Position numbers and translations under genes: made by a program
Notes under the pieces: generated by a model
Told to the model about the DNA's origin: nothing
Databases searched by the model: none
What the model saw: the letters and a program-made list of their open reading frames with translations, nothing else
Part shown: positions 33,963-43,126 of the stretch, piece after piece
Layout: each line of letters begins with the position of its first letter
Position numbering within the stretch: position 1 is the stretch's first letter
Assembly (NCBI RefSeq): GCF_038446955.1
Contig: NZ_CP151803.1
Location: forward strand, 248,001-312,000
Length of the DNA: 64,000 nt
From: Pedobacter sp. FW305-3-2-15-E-R2A2
GTDB taxonomy: Bacteria > Bacteroidota > Bacteroidia > Sphingobacteriales > Sphingobacteriaceae
Direction of reading: 5' to 3'

Positions 33963-35243
33963 TTAAGCGTTAAAACGATCATGAAATGCCCGTTCCAGCG
34001 CTTCCCGATGCGTTGGATGCGCAAGACTGATCAATGCCATTGCCCTTTGTTTTAAACTCTTGCCAAACAGGTTCACCTTACCATATTCGGTAACCACCCA
34101 GTGCACATGGCCCCTTGTCGTCACCACTCCGGCTCCTTCTTTCAAAAAAGGTACGATCCTGGAAATTCCTTTCGAGGTAATGGATGGGAGTGCAATGATG
34201 GGTTTTCCACCCTCGGAGAGAGAAGCGCCATGAATGAAATCCATTTGTCCGCCAATTCCAGAATATTGATACGTGCCCATAGAGTCTGCACATACCTGAC
34301 CTGTTAAATCCAGTTCAATGGCCGAATTGATGGCCGTAACCTTTGGATTTTGACGGATGACACTGGTGTCGTTGGCATAGGAGATATCCATGACCCTGAT
34401 GCTGGGGTTATCATCCACAAAATCGTATAACTTTTTTGTTCCGATCATAAAGGAAGTAATGGATTTACCCCGGTTGATTTTTTTAAGGCTGTTGTTGATC
34501 ACTCCATTTTGTATCAATGGGATCACGCCATCGGAAAGCATCTCTGTATGTAGGCCAAGATTCTTATGACCGGTTAGGTTTTTCAATACCTGATCAGGGA
34601 TTCCGCCAATTCCCAATTGTAAGGTGGCGCCATCTTCCACAAGGGAAGCGATATTCGCTCCGATAGTTACCATGGCATCACTTGTTTTCGCGCCATAGTC
34701 TACTTCTGGCAATTCTTCTTCATGCCAGACCATCGACTGGAACTTACTGATGTGTACAAAGCCATCACCATGTGTTCTGGGTACTTTAGGGTTTACCTGG
34801 GCAATGATGTGCTTTGAGGTGTCTACAGCTGCTCTGGCGATGTCAACAGAGGTGCCCAGGGAACAATAGCCATGAACATCTGGTTCCGATACCTGGATTA
34901 AAGCCACATCGATAGGAAGGAAGCCTTCCTTAAACAATTTGGGAATCTGACTCAGAAAAACAGGAACATAATCACCATAAGGGCTGTTGACTACTGACCT
35001 GGTATTGGCAGAAACAAACAGGGAGTTAAAGAAAAAGCTTTCCCGGTAAGGGGCAGCGTTGAAATCAATGTCACCTAGGGTGGTAATACTGGTGATTTCC
35101 ACTTTTTTTAAATCTGCATGTCTTGCCTGCAGGGCTTTCACTAAATGAACGGGAGTGGCGGCACTGCCATGAATAAAGACACGGTCGCCGGATTTTATAG
35201 CTTGTACTGCTTGCGCTGCAGTAATGTAGGTAGGAGAATTCAT
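33963..35243 (-). CDS. Acetyl-CoA hydrolase/transferase family protein
   Basis: The 426-residue class I-like CoA transferase has two similar domains. GIGGIPDQVLKNL near residue 219 and LHTEMLSDG near 238 (the Glu is the likely acyl-CoA-bound nucleophile) and YQYSGIGGQMDFIHGASLSE near 328 are family marks. It moves CoA between carboxylates such as acetate and succinate or 4-hydroxybutyrate; the substrate is not clear. It is a single gene with its own upstream region, convergent with the pirin operon at the palindrome. Confidence 0.92.
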   Translation of the reverse strand: MNSPTYITAAQAVQAIKSGDRVFIHGSAATPVHLVKALQARHADLKKVEITSITTLGDIDFNAAPYRESFFFNSLFVSANTRSVVNSPYGDYVPVFLSQIPKLFKEGFLPIDVALIQVSEPDVHGYCSLGTSVDIARAAVDTSKHIIAQVNPKVPRTHGDGFVHISKFQSMVWHEEELPEVDYGAKTSDAMVTIGANIASLVEDGATLQLGIGGIPDQVLKNLTGHKNLGLHTEMLSDGVIPLIQNGVINNSLKKINRGKSITSFMIGTKKLYDFVDDNPSIRVMDISYANDTSVIRQNPKVTAINSAIELDLTGQVCADSMGTYQYSGIGGQMDFIHGASLSEGGKPIIALPSITSKGISRIVPFLKEGAGVVTTRGHVHWVVTEYGKVNLFGKSLKQRAMALISLAHPTHREALERAFHDRFNA

Positions 35244-35394
35244 TTGTTTAAAGGGCTTTATTGGAAATTAATCAAATGTTTATTTGGCTTAAGATAGTTA
35301 TATTTTGAGTTGAACCGGGTACAACGGGTATTCAAATCTGAGCGTAAATTTCCCGATAATTATCAGTTAGATAGGTGATAATGATCACTTTTGC

Positions 35395-35437
35395 CCCTGA
35401 TTGTCATCAGGGAAAAGAAGGATTTTTAGTAATTTTA
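35395..35437 (+). promoter_or_regulatory. Dyad and -7-like element upstream of the DUF1801 gene
   Basis: CCCTGAT-TGTC-ATCAGGG (35395-35412) is an exact 7-bp inverted repeat. TAATTTTA (35430-35437), one base off TAnnTTTG, follows 17 bp later and lies 13 bp before the ATG. Operator and promoter are inferred. Confidence 0.35.
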
Positions 35438-35450
35438 CCGTTTAGTAAAG

Positions 35451-35822
35451 ATGGAGATGAAAAGCAAGGCGGCAACTGTAGATGAATACTTTTTAGAGAT
35501 CCCTGAAAAAAAGGTGGCTGTGCCGGCGATGGTAAGGACGTTGTGTAAAGAAATGTTAATCGGATATGAGGAACATATGGCCTATGGAATGCCTGCATAT
35601 TCCAGAAATGGTCTTGTAGTGCTGGCCTTCGCCATTCAGAAAAATCAGATCAGTTTTTATCAGCTAAAGCAGGAAGCTCTCAAGACAAATGTTGCGTTAT
35701 CGCAGGGAATGGAGCCGGGGAAGCCGGTGATTCACTTTGACCGTTTGGAAGAAATTGATTTTGAATTAATCAGGAGGCTGCTAATGGATATTTTTAATGA
35801 TGAACAGGTCCATTTCGTTTAG
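35451..35822 (+). CDS. DUF1801 domain protein
   Basis: The 123-residue protein is a small single-domain DUF1801 member (VDEYFLEIPEKKV near residue 9, AYGMPAYSRNG near 43, ISFYQLKQEAL near 63). Relatives of the YdhG group have been proposed as intracellular iron chaperones, but the function is not firmly known. Its last 42 bp overlap the 3' end of the convergent hydrolase gene. Confidence 0.88.
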   Translation: MEMKSKAATVDEYFLEIPEKKVAVPAMVRTLCKEMLIGYEEHMAYGMPAYSRNGLVVLAFAIQKNQISFYQLKQEALKTNVALSQGMEPGKPVIHFDRLEEIDFELIRRLLMDIFNDEQVHFV

Positions 35823-36644
35823 CACCCTGGGATCGGTTAACAATTTCGAATGACTGGTTTCTTTGTATGCAGAAGCTGAGGTTTCCGGATGGTCTTTTAG
35901 AAATGCTTCGATATAACTGCTTGGAGAAATGAGGTCATTCGAGTCGTATATCAACAGATGTTTCAATTGATCTGAAAAGTCATAGATCTTATTCAATATA
36001 AAATACTCGGTTTTCTGCTCAAATAGCCGCTCAAAATCAGCAAAGAACCTTTCCTGTGCTTCGCTGGAGGTATTTACAGCCTCCATAGAGGCAATAAAGT
36101 TTTCTTTTAGATTTACCATTGGTGCAATGCTGATCAGTAACTGTGGATATGCGTTGCTTTGCTGTAAGGCTAAAGCATTGGCCATACCACCCAGAGAATG
36201 ACCGATCATGACCTGCGGTGTGCCTGCATGAATAAAGAGTTGTTTGATGGATTCTGCATAGAGGAAAAGGTTGCTGATTTCTCCTTCAGAACTTCCATTC
36301 CCGGGTGCATCGAAAGACCAGATTTCGAAATCCTTGTTTGCCCGCAGCATAGTAATCATTTCGCTGAAGTCACACCCTTTAGAGCCCCATCCATGGCTAA
36401 GTAGTATTTTAACAGGTCCATTCCCCCATTTAAAGCAATTGATGTTTAAATCCGACTGGCTAAAATACTGATCATGTATCTTTAAAGAGGTGATTTCTGC
36501 TTCTTCCAGTAATTTTTGCTGATGGAGGCGGGGCGGCATTTTTGGCGAATAACAGATCAGCTGCCAGAGCAGTGCTTGTAACTGATCAGGATCTTCGCCA
36601 GATAAGTTTTTGATGTCGGCTATGATCTTCCTCAGTTTTTTCAT
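35781..36644 (-). CDS. Alpha/beta hydrolase
   Basis: The 287-residue protein has the classic order: LLSHGWGSKGCDFSEM near residue 82 (oxyanion His-Gly), nucleophile elbow IGHSLGGMANALAL near 148, acidic residue in IYDSNDLISP near 233, and His in KETSHSKLL near 262. It is cytoplasmic by sequence. It lies 69 bp downstream of the membrane hydroxylase gene on the same strand and probably shares its transcript. It overlaps the convergent DUF1801 gene at its 3' end by 42 bp. Confidence 0.9.
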   Translation of the reverse strand: MKKLRKIIADIKNLSGEDPDQLQALLWQLICYSPKMPPRLHQQKLLEEAEITSLKIHDQYFSQSDLNINCFKWGNGPVKILLSHGWGSKGCDFSEMITMLRANKDFEIWSFDAPGNGSSEGEISNLFLYAESIKQLFIHAGTPQVMIGHSLGGMANALALQQSNAYPQLLISIAPMVNLKENFIASMEAVNTSSEAQERFFADFERLFEQKTEYFILNKIYDFSDQLKHLLIYDSNDLISPSSYIEAFLKDHPETSASAYKETSHSKLLTDPRVLNEMDLFIIKNIH

Positions 36645-36713
36645 GATTTTGTATTTATCTGCTCTTGATGTTCAAAATTGCGCAATAAAATGGGAAGATT
36701 ATTCAGCTTGGGG

Positions 36714-37604
36714 TCAGGATTGATCAATTAGCTCCTTTTGCAGGCTCCTGGATGTTTTACTTTCGCCATTGTGGCTCCATCCCGGAGGATAAAACAGGTA
36801 TTTTATCTTGTTTTTCCAGCCTGGTGCTTTTTTTACATCGTCAGAAAGCGCAATCAACTCATGGAAAATGATGTTTACAGCTCCTGGTTCCGGCTGACTG
36901 GTCAATCCATATTTGATTTCTTCTCCGGGAATTTCTTCCTGAAAAGTACCAAATATTCTATCCCATAAAATCAATACCATGCCCATATTTTTATCCAGAT
37001 AGCGGACATTGCTCGCATGATGAACCCGGTGATGGGAAGGGGTGACCAAAATATACTCAATAATAGGGTGCAGTTTACCGATCGCCTGAGTATGTACTAA
37101 ATTTCCATAAATCTGGGTGATCAGGTAAGCAAAGAGGATATCGAAGGCATTAAAACCCATCAATGCCAATGGCAGGTAAAAGAATACCCGGTATAATGGC
37201 TCAAAAACGGTAGAACGGAAACCTGTGGTCAGGTTAAAATATTCTGAGGAATGGTGTGTAACGTGCATTGCCCAAAACAGACGCACGTAATGTCCGGTGG
37301 CATGAAGCACCCAATAGAGAAAGTCCTGTGCCAGAATCAATACGGTCCAATAAAGGAAAGCATTAGAGATTTCAAAAAAGCGGTACTCGTGATAAAAGTA
37401 ATCGAGTAAGAAAAAGGTACCGGTTTTCATGGTCAGGTTGATCACAAAGGCGGCGGTCATCAGGTAAACATTGGTCCAGGTATCACGCCCATGATAAACT
37501 TTTTTATCATGGGCATAACTGAAGTACATTTCTACTAAAGTAAGTAGAATAACAAATCCAAAGAGGGAAACTATGCTCAGGTTTTTGTCTAATAATTCAT
37601 TCAT
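36714..37604 (-). CDS. Sterol desaturase / fatty acid hydroxylase superfamily membrane protein
   Basis: The 296-residue protein has about four membrane helices before and between the His boxes: HATGH near residue 101, HVTHH near 114, HHRVHH near 191. These ligate a di-iron centre in the superfamily, which hydroxylates or desaturates lipids. The start ATG is 2 bp after the DUF4249 stop, so it is in the same transcript as the TonB receptor locus. A substrate lipid is not predictable; bacterial members modify sphingolipid, carotenoid or hopanoid-type molecules (established for other members, not for this one). Confidence 0.92.
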   Translation of the reverse strand: MNELLDKNLSIVSLFGFVILLTLVEMYFSYAHDKKVYHGRDTWTNVYLMTAAFVINLTMKTGTFFLLDYFYHEYRFFEISNAFLYWTVLILAQDFLYWVLHATGHYVRLFWAMHVTHHSSEYFNLTTGFRSTVFEPLYRVFFYLPLALMGFNAFDILFAYLITQIYGNLVHTQAIGKLHPIIEYILVTPSHHRVHHASNVRYLDKNMGMVLILWDRIFGTFQEEIPGEEIKYGLTSQPEPGAVNIIFHELIALSDDVKKAPGWKNKIKYLFYPPGWSHNGESKTSRSLQKELIDQS

Positions 37605-37606
37605 TT

Positions 37607-38407
37607 TTACGGAATCACTAAAGTTCTTTTTTGAACGGTGTGAGCACTAAAAAAACCAAGAGCGCCACCGCTTATATTACTTATCGGGTTGGCTGGTGAT
37701 GCTCCATTATCAGAGCCTTCAGCGTTTTCCAGACTGTGGAGGTAAAGATAAGCAGAAGCATCAATACTGTGCATTTCTATCCCTAATTTGTCTCCTTTTT
37801 TAAAATCCCTTGACAAATCATCTGTCTCATTCTGAAAAGTTATGCCCGAATTTACTTCCTGTCCAGGTGTAAATTCATCGTTCGATACCATAAAATTTCG
37901 TTGTTTTTTGTCGTTAACGAATTGTTTAAACCAATAGAAATTGACATGTTCCAGTGGATCTTTATATTTTACATAAGCAAGTGTCCGTTTTTTGCCAAAG
38001 TCAGAAGGTTTCATATAGAAATCATCAAATGGTACATTTTCCGGCATAGTACTGGAAGCTGTAAACGTTTTTCCATCTACATTAACCGTCATCAAATAGG
38101 TTTGGCCTGGAGTGCCATTAATGGTATTGGTTTTGTAAACGCCAGGACTAGCTTCGGGAAGTGTCACAATGATGCCATTGTTTTCAATTTTGACAATTGC
38201 TCCGCTAATTCCGATAAACTGGTTGTCGTCTTTAAAGTTTTTTGTTTTACTCAGCAAGACCGAACAAACACCAGGCTCATTGGTGATCGTTCCCTCGATC
38301 ACATACTTTTCTTCATTTTCGGTACGATCTAATTCTATCACTTTCTCACAAGACCAAAACAAGGTGGAGAAGAGTGTCAAAAGCAATAATTTCGATATAT
38401 TTTTCAT
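37607..38407 (-). CDS. DUF4249 domain lipoprotein
   Basis: From the ATG at 38407 the protein is 266 residues: signal peptide with a lipobox cysteine (TLFSTLFWSCEK, Cys about residue 20) and a body of beta-strands. DUF4249 proteins in Bacteroidetes commonly follow a TonB-dependent receptor and may act as its surface partner, in the place of SusD. The upstream in-frame starts at 38506 and later lack the lipobox register. It starts 64 bp after the receptor stop and ends 2 bp before the sterol-desaturase-type gene. Confidence 0.88.
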   Translation of the reverse strand: MKNISKLLLLTLFSTLFWSCEKVIELDRTENEEKYVIEGTITNEPGVCSVLLSKTKNFKDDNQFIGISGAIVKIENNGIIVTLPEASPGVYKTNTINGTPGQTYLMTVNVDGKTFTASSTMPENVPFDDFYMKPSDFGKKRTLAYVKYKDPLEHVNFYWFKQFVNDKKQRNFMVSNDEFTPGQEVNSGITFQNETDDLSRDFKKGDKLGIEMHSIDASAYLYLHSLENAEGSDNGASPANPISNISGGALGFFSAHTVQKRTLVIP

Positions 38408-38471
38408 GTTAATTACTGTTTGCAAGCGGTAAGCGGATGATGTTTTCATCTGTATATTTTGAAGGATAGAT

Positions 38472-41117
38472 TTAAAATTTGAAATCATAGGAAACTGAAG
38501 GAACAAATTTGAATAATGTAGTTTTTACCGCTTCAGTTTTAGTAGGATCATTTTCTTTTTCCCTGAAATCGATTCTATAAGCATTTGCTCTTCCATAGGC
38601 ATTAAATAAACTAAAGTTGAGCTCTGAAGAGAATTTTTTTGTCTTTTTCAGGGTACGTGTGGCACCCAGATCTAACCTGTGGTATGCCGGCATTCGTTCT
38701 GCATTCCGGTTGGAGTAATAATAATAGCTTTCTCCCAATAAGTTGTATTTTGCATTAGGATAGGTCACCGCATTTCCGGTAGAGAAGACCCAGTTCGCAG
38801 AAACCGACCATTTTTTACTGAGTTGATACATGGTGACAATGGATATGTCATGGGTTCTGTCCTGTCTGGTATTGTACCATTCGTTATTATTGATTCCATC
38901 AACCTGTCTTTCGGATTTAGAAAGGGTATAAGCGATCCATCCGGTTAATTTTCCGGTTTTCTTTTTGATCAGCCACTCTACTCCGTAAGCACGTCCTTTA
39001 CCAAAAAGTAATTGGGTTTCTATAGGCTTGTTCGTATATATATCAGCTCCGTTGCGGTAGTCTACCTGGTTCTTAAGGTCTTTGTAATAAGCTTCAATGG
39101 TTAGATCGTAATTATTTTGACCCAAATTTTTATAATAGCCTAATGATACCTGGTCGCTCGTTTCCGGTTTGATGATATTTGTACTCGCTACCCACCTGTC
39201 TGTAGGCATAGACGCATTTGAGTTGGAAATTAAGTGGAGGTTTTGTGCATTCCTAACATAAGAAGCCTTAAGTGCTGTCGACTCGTTGAGCTGAAGTGCT
39301 GCGGCAAGTCTGGGTTCCAGGTTGAAATATGTTTTTACAATTTCCCCCTTTTTATAGCTGGTTTGACCTGTAACTGCACCTTCCTCATTGATGTTATAAT
39401 ATTCGCCTTTTCCAAGGATACTAAAGGCCGATAAACGCAGGCCATAGGTCAGGCTAAATGCATCACTCACCTTCCAGGTGTTGCTGGCATATATGGCGTT
39501 TTCCAGTGAATACCTGTTTTGGAGGTCTTGTGAAACCATTCCTGAATTTCCTGAAGCTCTGACTTCTCCGGGTTTAATGGTATGATAGATTGCATTCAGT
39601 CCAAAACTCAAGGTATTTTTATCGTTTACGTACCATTGCATATCCTGTTTGAAATTCCAGTCTTTAATTTGTGAAAATAAAGAAAGAGAACTTTCGTCCT
39701 GATCTACTTTGATCTTATAATCGTAGTTGCTAAAGATTAAAGAGGTATTGGAGAAAAATTTACTGCTGAAGATATGGTTCCAGCGAACCGTAGAAGTGAT
39801 GTTTCCCCAATCTATTCCGGCCAGTTTATCTGCACCCAGTACATCACGGCCTAAATAAGCCGAGACGAATAAACGGTCTTTATCTCCCAGAATGTAATTT
39901 GCTTTGGCATTAACATCATAAAAATAGAGCTTTGAGTTTTTTACTATGGAATCTGAGGCCAGTTTTAGAAAAGCATCTAAGTAAGTTCTTCTCGCAGAGA
40001 TCAGAAACGAAGATTTTTCTTTTTGTATCGGCCCCTCTACATTGATCCGGGCAGCAATCAGACCTACGCCTCCGCTGACGCCAAATTTTTGATTATTCCC
40101 ATCATTCATTCTTACATCCATTACAGAGGATAGCCCCCCTCCATATTGTGCGGGCATCCCACTTTTATAGAGCGTTACATTTTTAATGGCATCTGAATTA
40201 AAAGTAGAGAAGAAGCCAAGCAGGTGAGAAGCGTTGTAAACAGGTGCCTCATCCAGAAGAATCATGTTCTGGTCTGCACTTCCTCCTCTTACAAATAGGC
40301 CCCCGGTACCATCTCCGGAAGCTTTAACCCCTGGCAGGAGTTGCAATGTTTTAATGACATCCCGTTCGCCAAGCACAACGGGGATATTTTTTGTTTCGGC
40401 GATATTTAAGCGCTCCATGCCCATCTGTGGGTTGTCCAGGTTTCTTTTTGCTGTTGTGGCGCTAATCGTTACCGTCTCCAGCTCATTTGCATCATCATCT
40501 AAAGCGATGTTCAAGGTCATTGACTTATTCAGTTCTATAGGTTTTCTAAGGGTTTTGGACCCTATTGCACTGACCTCCATGATGTATTTTCCATTCGGAA
40601 CTGAAAGAGAATAAAAACCATATTCATTACTCATCGTGGCCAGTTTCGTTCCACTTAGTCTGATGGTTGCAGCAATCAGTGTCTCTCCTGTTTTAGAAGA
40701 AGATATTGTACCACCTATTGTGTGCTTTTCTTGGCTTGTTGCCGGATTCGCCGCCGGGTCGGCCGTAGACTTTTTTACTTTTTCAGCATCATACCGGATA
40801 TAAATTTCGTTGTCTAACTCGGAAAATTTAAAAGGTTGATTGGAAAGGGCAATAGTTAAGATCTCATTCAGGCTCTTGTTTTGGGCCTGAACATTAATCC
40901 TGACTTTACTGTTGGCAACTTGTTCATTAAAGGTGAATTTGATACCACTGGCCGTGCTGATCTTATCCAATGCTGTTTTTAAGGGCTCGTCTTTAAGACT
41001 AATACTGATTTTTTTCTCCAGAGGTGCCTGGGCATAAGACCTGGCCTGGACAAATACTAAAATGAGTAACAAGATGGCGATAAACGCCAGGAACCTTTTA
41101 GGTTCGTATTTTTTCAT
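38472..41117 (-). CDS. TonB-dependent receptor with STN signalling domain
   Basis: The 881-residue outer-membrane protein has a signal peptide, an STN domain (about residues 35-100: ISISLKDEPLKTALDKIS) that contacts FecR-type proteins, a carboxypeptidase regulatory-like beta-sandwich (about 130-215), a plug (ERDVIKTLQLLPGVKASGDG near 252, then LFVRGGSADQNMILLDEAPV) and a beta-barrel ending in an aromatic residue (VSYDFKF). With the FecR and sigma factors upstream it forms a trans-envelope signalling system. The transported compound is unknown; no SusD-like partner is present, only DUF4249. Confidence 0.95.
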   Translation of the reverse strand: MKKYEPKRFLAFIAILLLILVFVQARSYAQAPLEKKISISLKDEPLKTALDKISTASGIKFTFNEQVANSKVRINVQAQNKSLNEILTIALSNQPFKFSELDNEIYIRYDAEKVKKSTADPAANPATSQEKHTIGGTISSSKTGETLIAATIRLSGTKLATMSNEYGFYSLSVPNGKYIMEVSAIGSKTLRKPIELNKSMTLNIALDDDANELETVTISATTAKRNLDNPQMGMERLNIAETKNIPVVLGERDVIKTLQLLPGVKASGDGTGGLFVRGGSADQNMILLDEAPVYNASHLLGFFSTFNSDAIKNVTLYKSGMPAQYGGGLSSVMDVRMNDGNNQKFGVSGGVGLIAARINVEGPIQKEKSSFLISARRTYLDAFLKLASDSIVKNSKLYFYDVNAKANYILGDKDRLFVSAYLGRDVLGADKLAGIDWGNITSTVRWNHIFSSKFFSNTSLIFSNYDYKIKVDQDESSLSLFSQIKDWNFKQDMQWYVNDKNTLSFGLNAIYHTIKPGEVRASGNSGMVSQDLQNRYSLENAIYASNTWKVSDAFSLTYGLRLSAFSILGKGEYYNINEEGAVTGQTSYKKGEIVKTYFNLEPRLAAALQLNESTALKASYVRNAQNLHLISNSNASMPTDRWVASTNIIKPETSDQVSLGYYKNLGQNNYDLTIEAYYKDLKNQVDYRNGADIYTNKPIETQLLFGKGRAYGVEWLIKKKTGKLTGWIAYTLSKSERQVDGINNNEWYNTRQDRTHDISIVTMYQLSKKWSVSANWVFSTGNAVTYPNAKYNLLGESYYYYSNRNAERMPAYHRLDLGATRTLKKTKKFSSELNFSLFNAYGRANAYRIDFREKENDPTKTEAVKTTLFKFVPSVSYDFKF

Positions 41118-41229
41118 AACTTTATGTTTAAATATTGATTTTTTTGCTGCCCTATAGTTCTCAAGGCTCGGGCATTTATTAAATTGATTTAGATACTTGT
41201 CCGGGATTCTAGCTGTAGAACCCGGACAT

Positions 41230-42219
41230 TTATTTTAGGATTACATACTGTCCTCCGTCTTTTTTCCAATTGGCTTCCATTACTGTGCATAATTTATTTA
41301 GTGTCTGTGTGCTGGATTTTGTCATGTCCAGGTTTCCGTAAAACAGGCTTTTGTTCAAGTCAGGGCTTAACTGAATCTTAATCTGATATTGGAGTTCGAG
41401 GTCTTTTACAACTTCTGCCAATGCCGTTCCTTTATAATCAAAATGGCCTAAACGTCTGTTTAAGTAATCGCTTGCATTTGGAAAATTAGCTTTGCTGATT
41501 TTTCCTTCCGCCTTGTTAATGGTAACCTGCTGATTGGCAACAATGGTTTCCTCCGTTATGCCATTTTCCTTTTGCAGGGCAACAGCAACCTTTCCGGTAA
41601 CGAGTGTTACGCTGATATCCGGAGTTTGCGAATAGGCAGAAATGTTAAAGCTTGTTCCCAATACCCTGGTACTTACCTGTCCGCTTTGGATAATGAAAGG
41701 ATGGTTGGCATCCTGCGCTACTTCAAAAAATGCTTCTCCTTCCAGAGCGATCATCCGACTGTTCCCTACAAATTTTTCCGGGTATTTCAAGGTGCTGTTG
41801 GGGCTAAGCCATACCTTGGTGCCGTCCGAAAGCTCCAGTTGCTTCCGTTGTGCCTGGGCGCTGAAGCTTTGCAGCTGATGAGCCGGACTGATGGCATCCC
41901 AAACGGTTGATCTGAAAAAGAAAAGCCCTGTACATATGAGCAGGATTGCTGCGGCTGCGGCAACAGGCCGAAAGCCGTAGCGAATCCTGCGGGTTGGGGA
42001 AAGTTGAATCTCTTTTGCTTCTTTAGGCAGGAAATCAGGAATAAGACCTGTTTCGGGAACACGCTGGGTTTGATCCCAACTCGCAGACATCAGTTCAAGA
42101 ATGGTTTCATCATCCTCGTTATTGTCTATCAGCACAAAAAAGCGTTGCAGCTCTTCTGCTGTACACTGATTTGTCAAATACAATTGATATAGCCGTTTTA
42201 GTTCTTCTTTTTCTTCCAT
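41230..42219 (-). CDS. FecR-family anti-sigma/sigma-regulator
   Basis: The 329-residue protein has an N-terminal cytoplasmic part (about 1-80) that binds sigma, one membrane helix (VAAAAAILLICTGLFFF near residue 88), and the periplasmic FecR domain (QRKQLELSDGTKVWLSPNSTL near 125) with the DUF4974 C-terminal region (LGHFDYKGTALAEVVKDLEL near 255). It passes the receptor signal to the sigma factor. It is 112 bp upstream of the receptor gene and 47 bp downstream of the sigma gene in the same direction. Confidence 0.95.
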   Translation of the reverse strand: MEEKEELKRLYQLYLTNQCTAEELQRFFVLIDNNEDDETILELMSASWDQTQRVPETGLIPDFLPKEAKEIQLSPTRRIRYGFRPVAAAAAILLICTGLFFFRSTVWDAISPAHQLQSFSAQAQRKQLELSDGTKVWLSPNSTLKYPEKFVGNSRMIALEGEAFFEVAQDANHPFIIQSGQVSTRVLGTSFNISAYSQTPDISVTLVTGKVAVALQKENGITEETIVANQQVTINKAEGKISKANFPNASDYLNRRLGHFDYKGTALAEVVKDLELQYQIKIQLSPDLNKSLFYGNLDMTKSSTQTLNKLCTVMEANWKKDGGQYVILK

Positions 42220-42266
42220 GGTTTGACCCTTTCCTATCTACAATACAATTGTAAGGAAGAGAGGGA

Positions 42267-42890
42267 CTAGTTGGAATGAAAATAATTTGAGGAAACGATG
42301 ATGAATCCGATAATGCCGCCATTCTTACGCACATATTCGCGGACGAATTTGCTGGCCTCTACCATATGATTTTTTACCGTATTCTTAGAGATCTCCAGTT
42401 TTGATGCAATTTCCTCATGGCTGAGCTCTTCTGTACGGCTCATCTGATAGATCAGTTTCTTCTGTGCCGGAAGCAGTGCGATCGCATCCAGGTAGATTTT
42501 TCTGAGTTCCTTTTCCAGGAGCTGATCTTCGGTACGGTTGGCACTGATCTCCACCTGTTGAAAGACTTCTTCTTGCAAGGATTTGTCGCGGGCTACCTTC
42601 TTGAGGTGGTTTAAGACATGGTTGATCGTGATCTTTTTGATATAAGCATTAAAGGAAAGGTCTGTATTGATCTGAATCCTTTTCTGCCAGATCCGAATAA
42701 ACACCTCCTGAACAATTTCTTCAGCCGTATCAGTTGATTTGCTGAGCTGATAGGCATAAGTATGTACTTTTTTGCGGTACTGATTGTATATTTTTACGAA
42801 CGCAAGCTCATCACCTTCTCTGAGTTTAATCAGTAGGTCCTTATCTTCGAGCTGTTCCGTTTGATGTACCTGCATTGTTATAATCGCCAA
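42267..42890 (-). CDS. ECF RNA polymerase sigma factor of a FecR/TonB system
   Basis: The 207-residue protein shows sigma region 2 (LAFVKIYNQYRKKVHTYAYQ, then AEEIVQEVFIRIWQKR near residue 57) and region 4 (LSHEEIASKLEISKNTVKNH near 156), the layout of the Bacteroidetes expansion family. It is followed by FecR and the STN-containing receptor on the same strand, so it is expected to drive expression of that locus. An ATG six codons inside (42872) is an alternative start. Confidence 0.95.
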   Translation of the reverse strand: MAIITMQVHQTEQLEDKDLLIKLREGDELAFVKIYNQYRKKVHTYAYQLSKSTDTAEEIVQEVFIRIWQKRIQINTDLSFNAYIKKITINHVLNHLKKVARDKSLQEEVFQQVEISANRTEDQLLEKELRKIYLDAIALLPAQKKLIYQMSRTEELSHEEIASKLEISKNTVKNHMVEASKFVREYVRKNGGIIGFIIVSSNYFHSN

Positions 42891-43067
42891 TGTTAAATAA
42901 ATTTTTCAAGAAAAGGAGGTATAACTTAGGATTCGGACATTCAGCTTATAAAGGCCTTCTGTTTGACAAGCCTTGAAACTAATTGTTACATAAAGACGAT
43001 CATGGTTTGGTTAGAGAAATAGAGTTGTTATTCGTCTTCGTTTCTAAGGAGATAAGATAAATAAACC

Positions 43068-43103
43068 AACAAAGCCTTCCAAGTTGACTTGAAAGGCTTT
43101 GTT
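43068..43103 (-). terminator. Terminator-like hairpin after the metallophosphoesterase gene
   Basis: AACAAAGCCTT-CCAAGT pairs with ACTTGA-AAGGCTTTGTT (one mismatch) around a two-base loop, 23 bp beyond the leftward stop codon. The T-rich stretch read leftward is broken, so the strength is uncertain. Confidence 0.6.
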
Positions 43104-43126
43104 AAAGGAGGATTTTTATTGGAGTG

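Noticed and set aside
38472-41117. SusC/SusD polysaccharide utilisation locus
   Set aside because: The receptor has no SusD-type partner and no glycoside hydrolases are nearby; DUF4249 follows instead.
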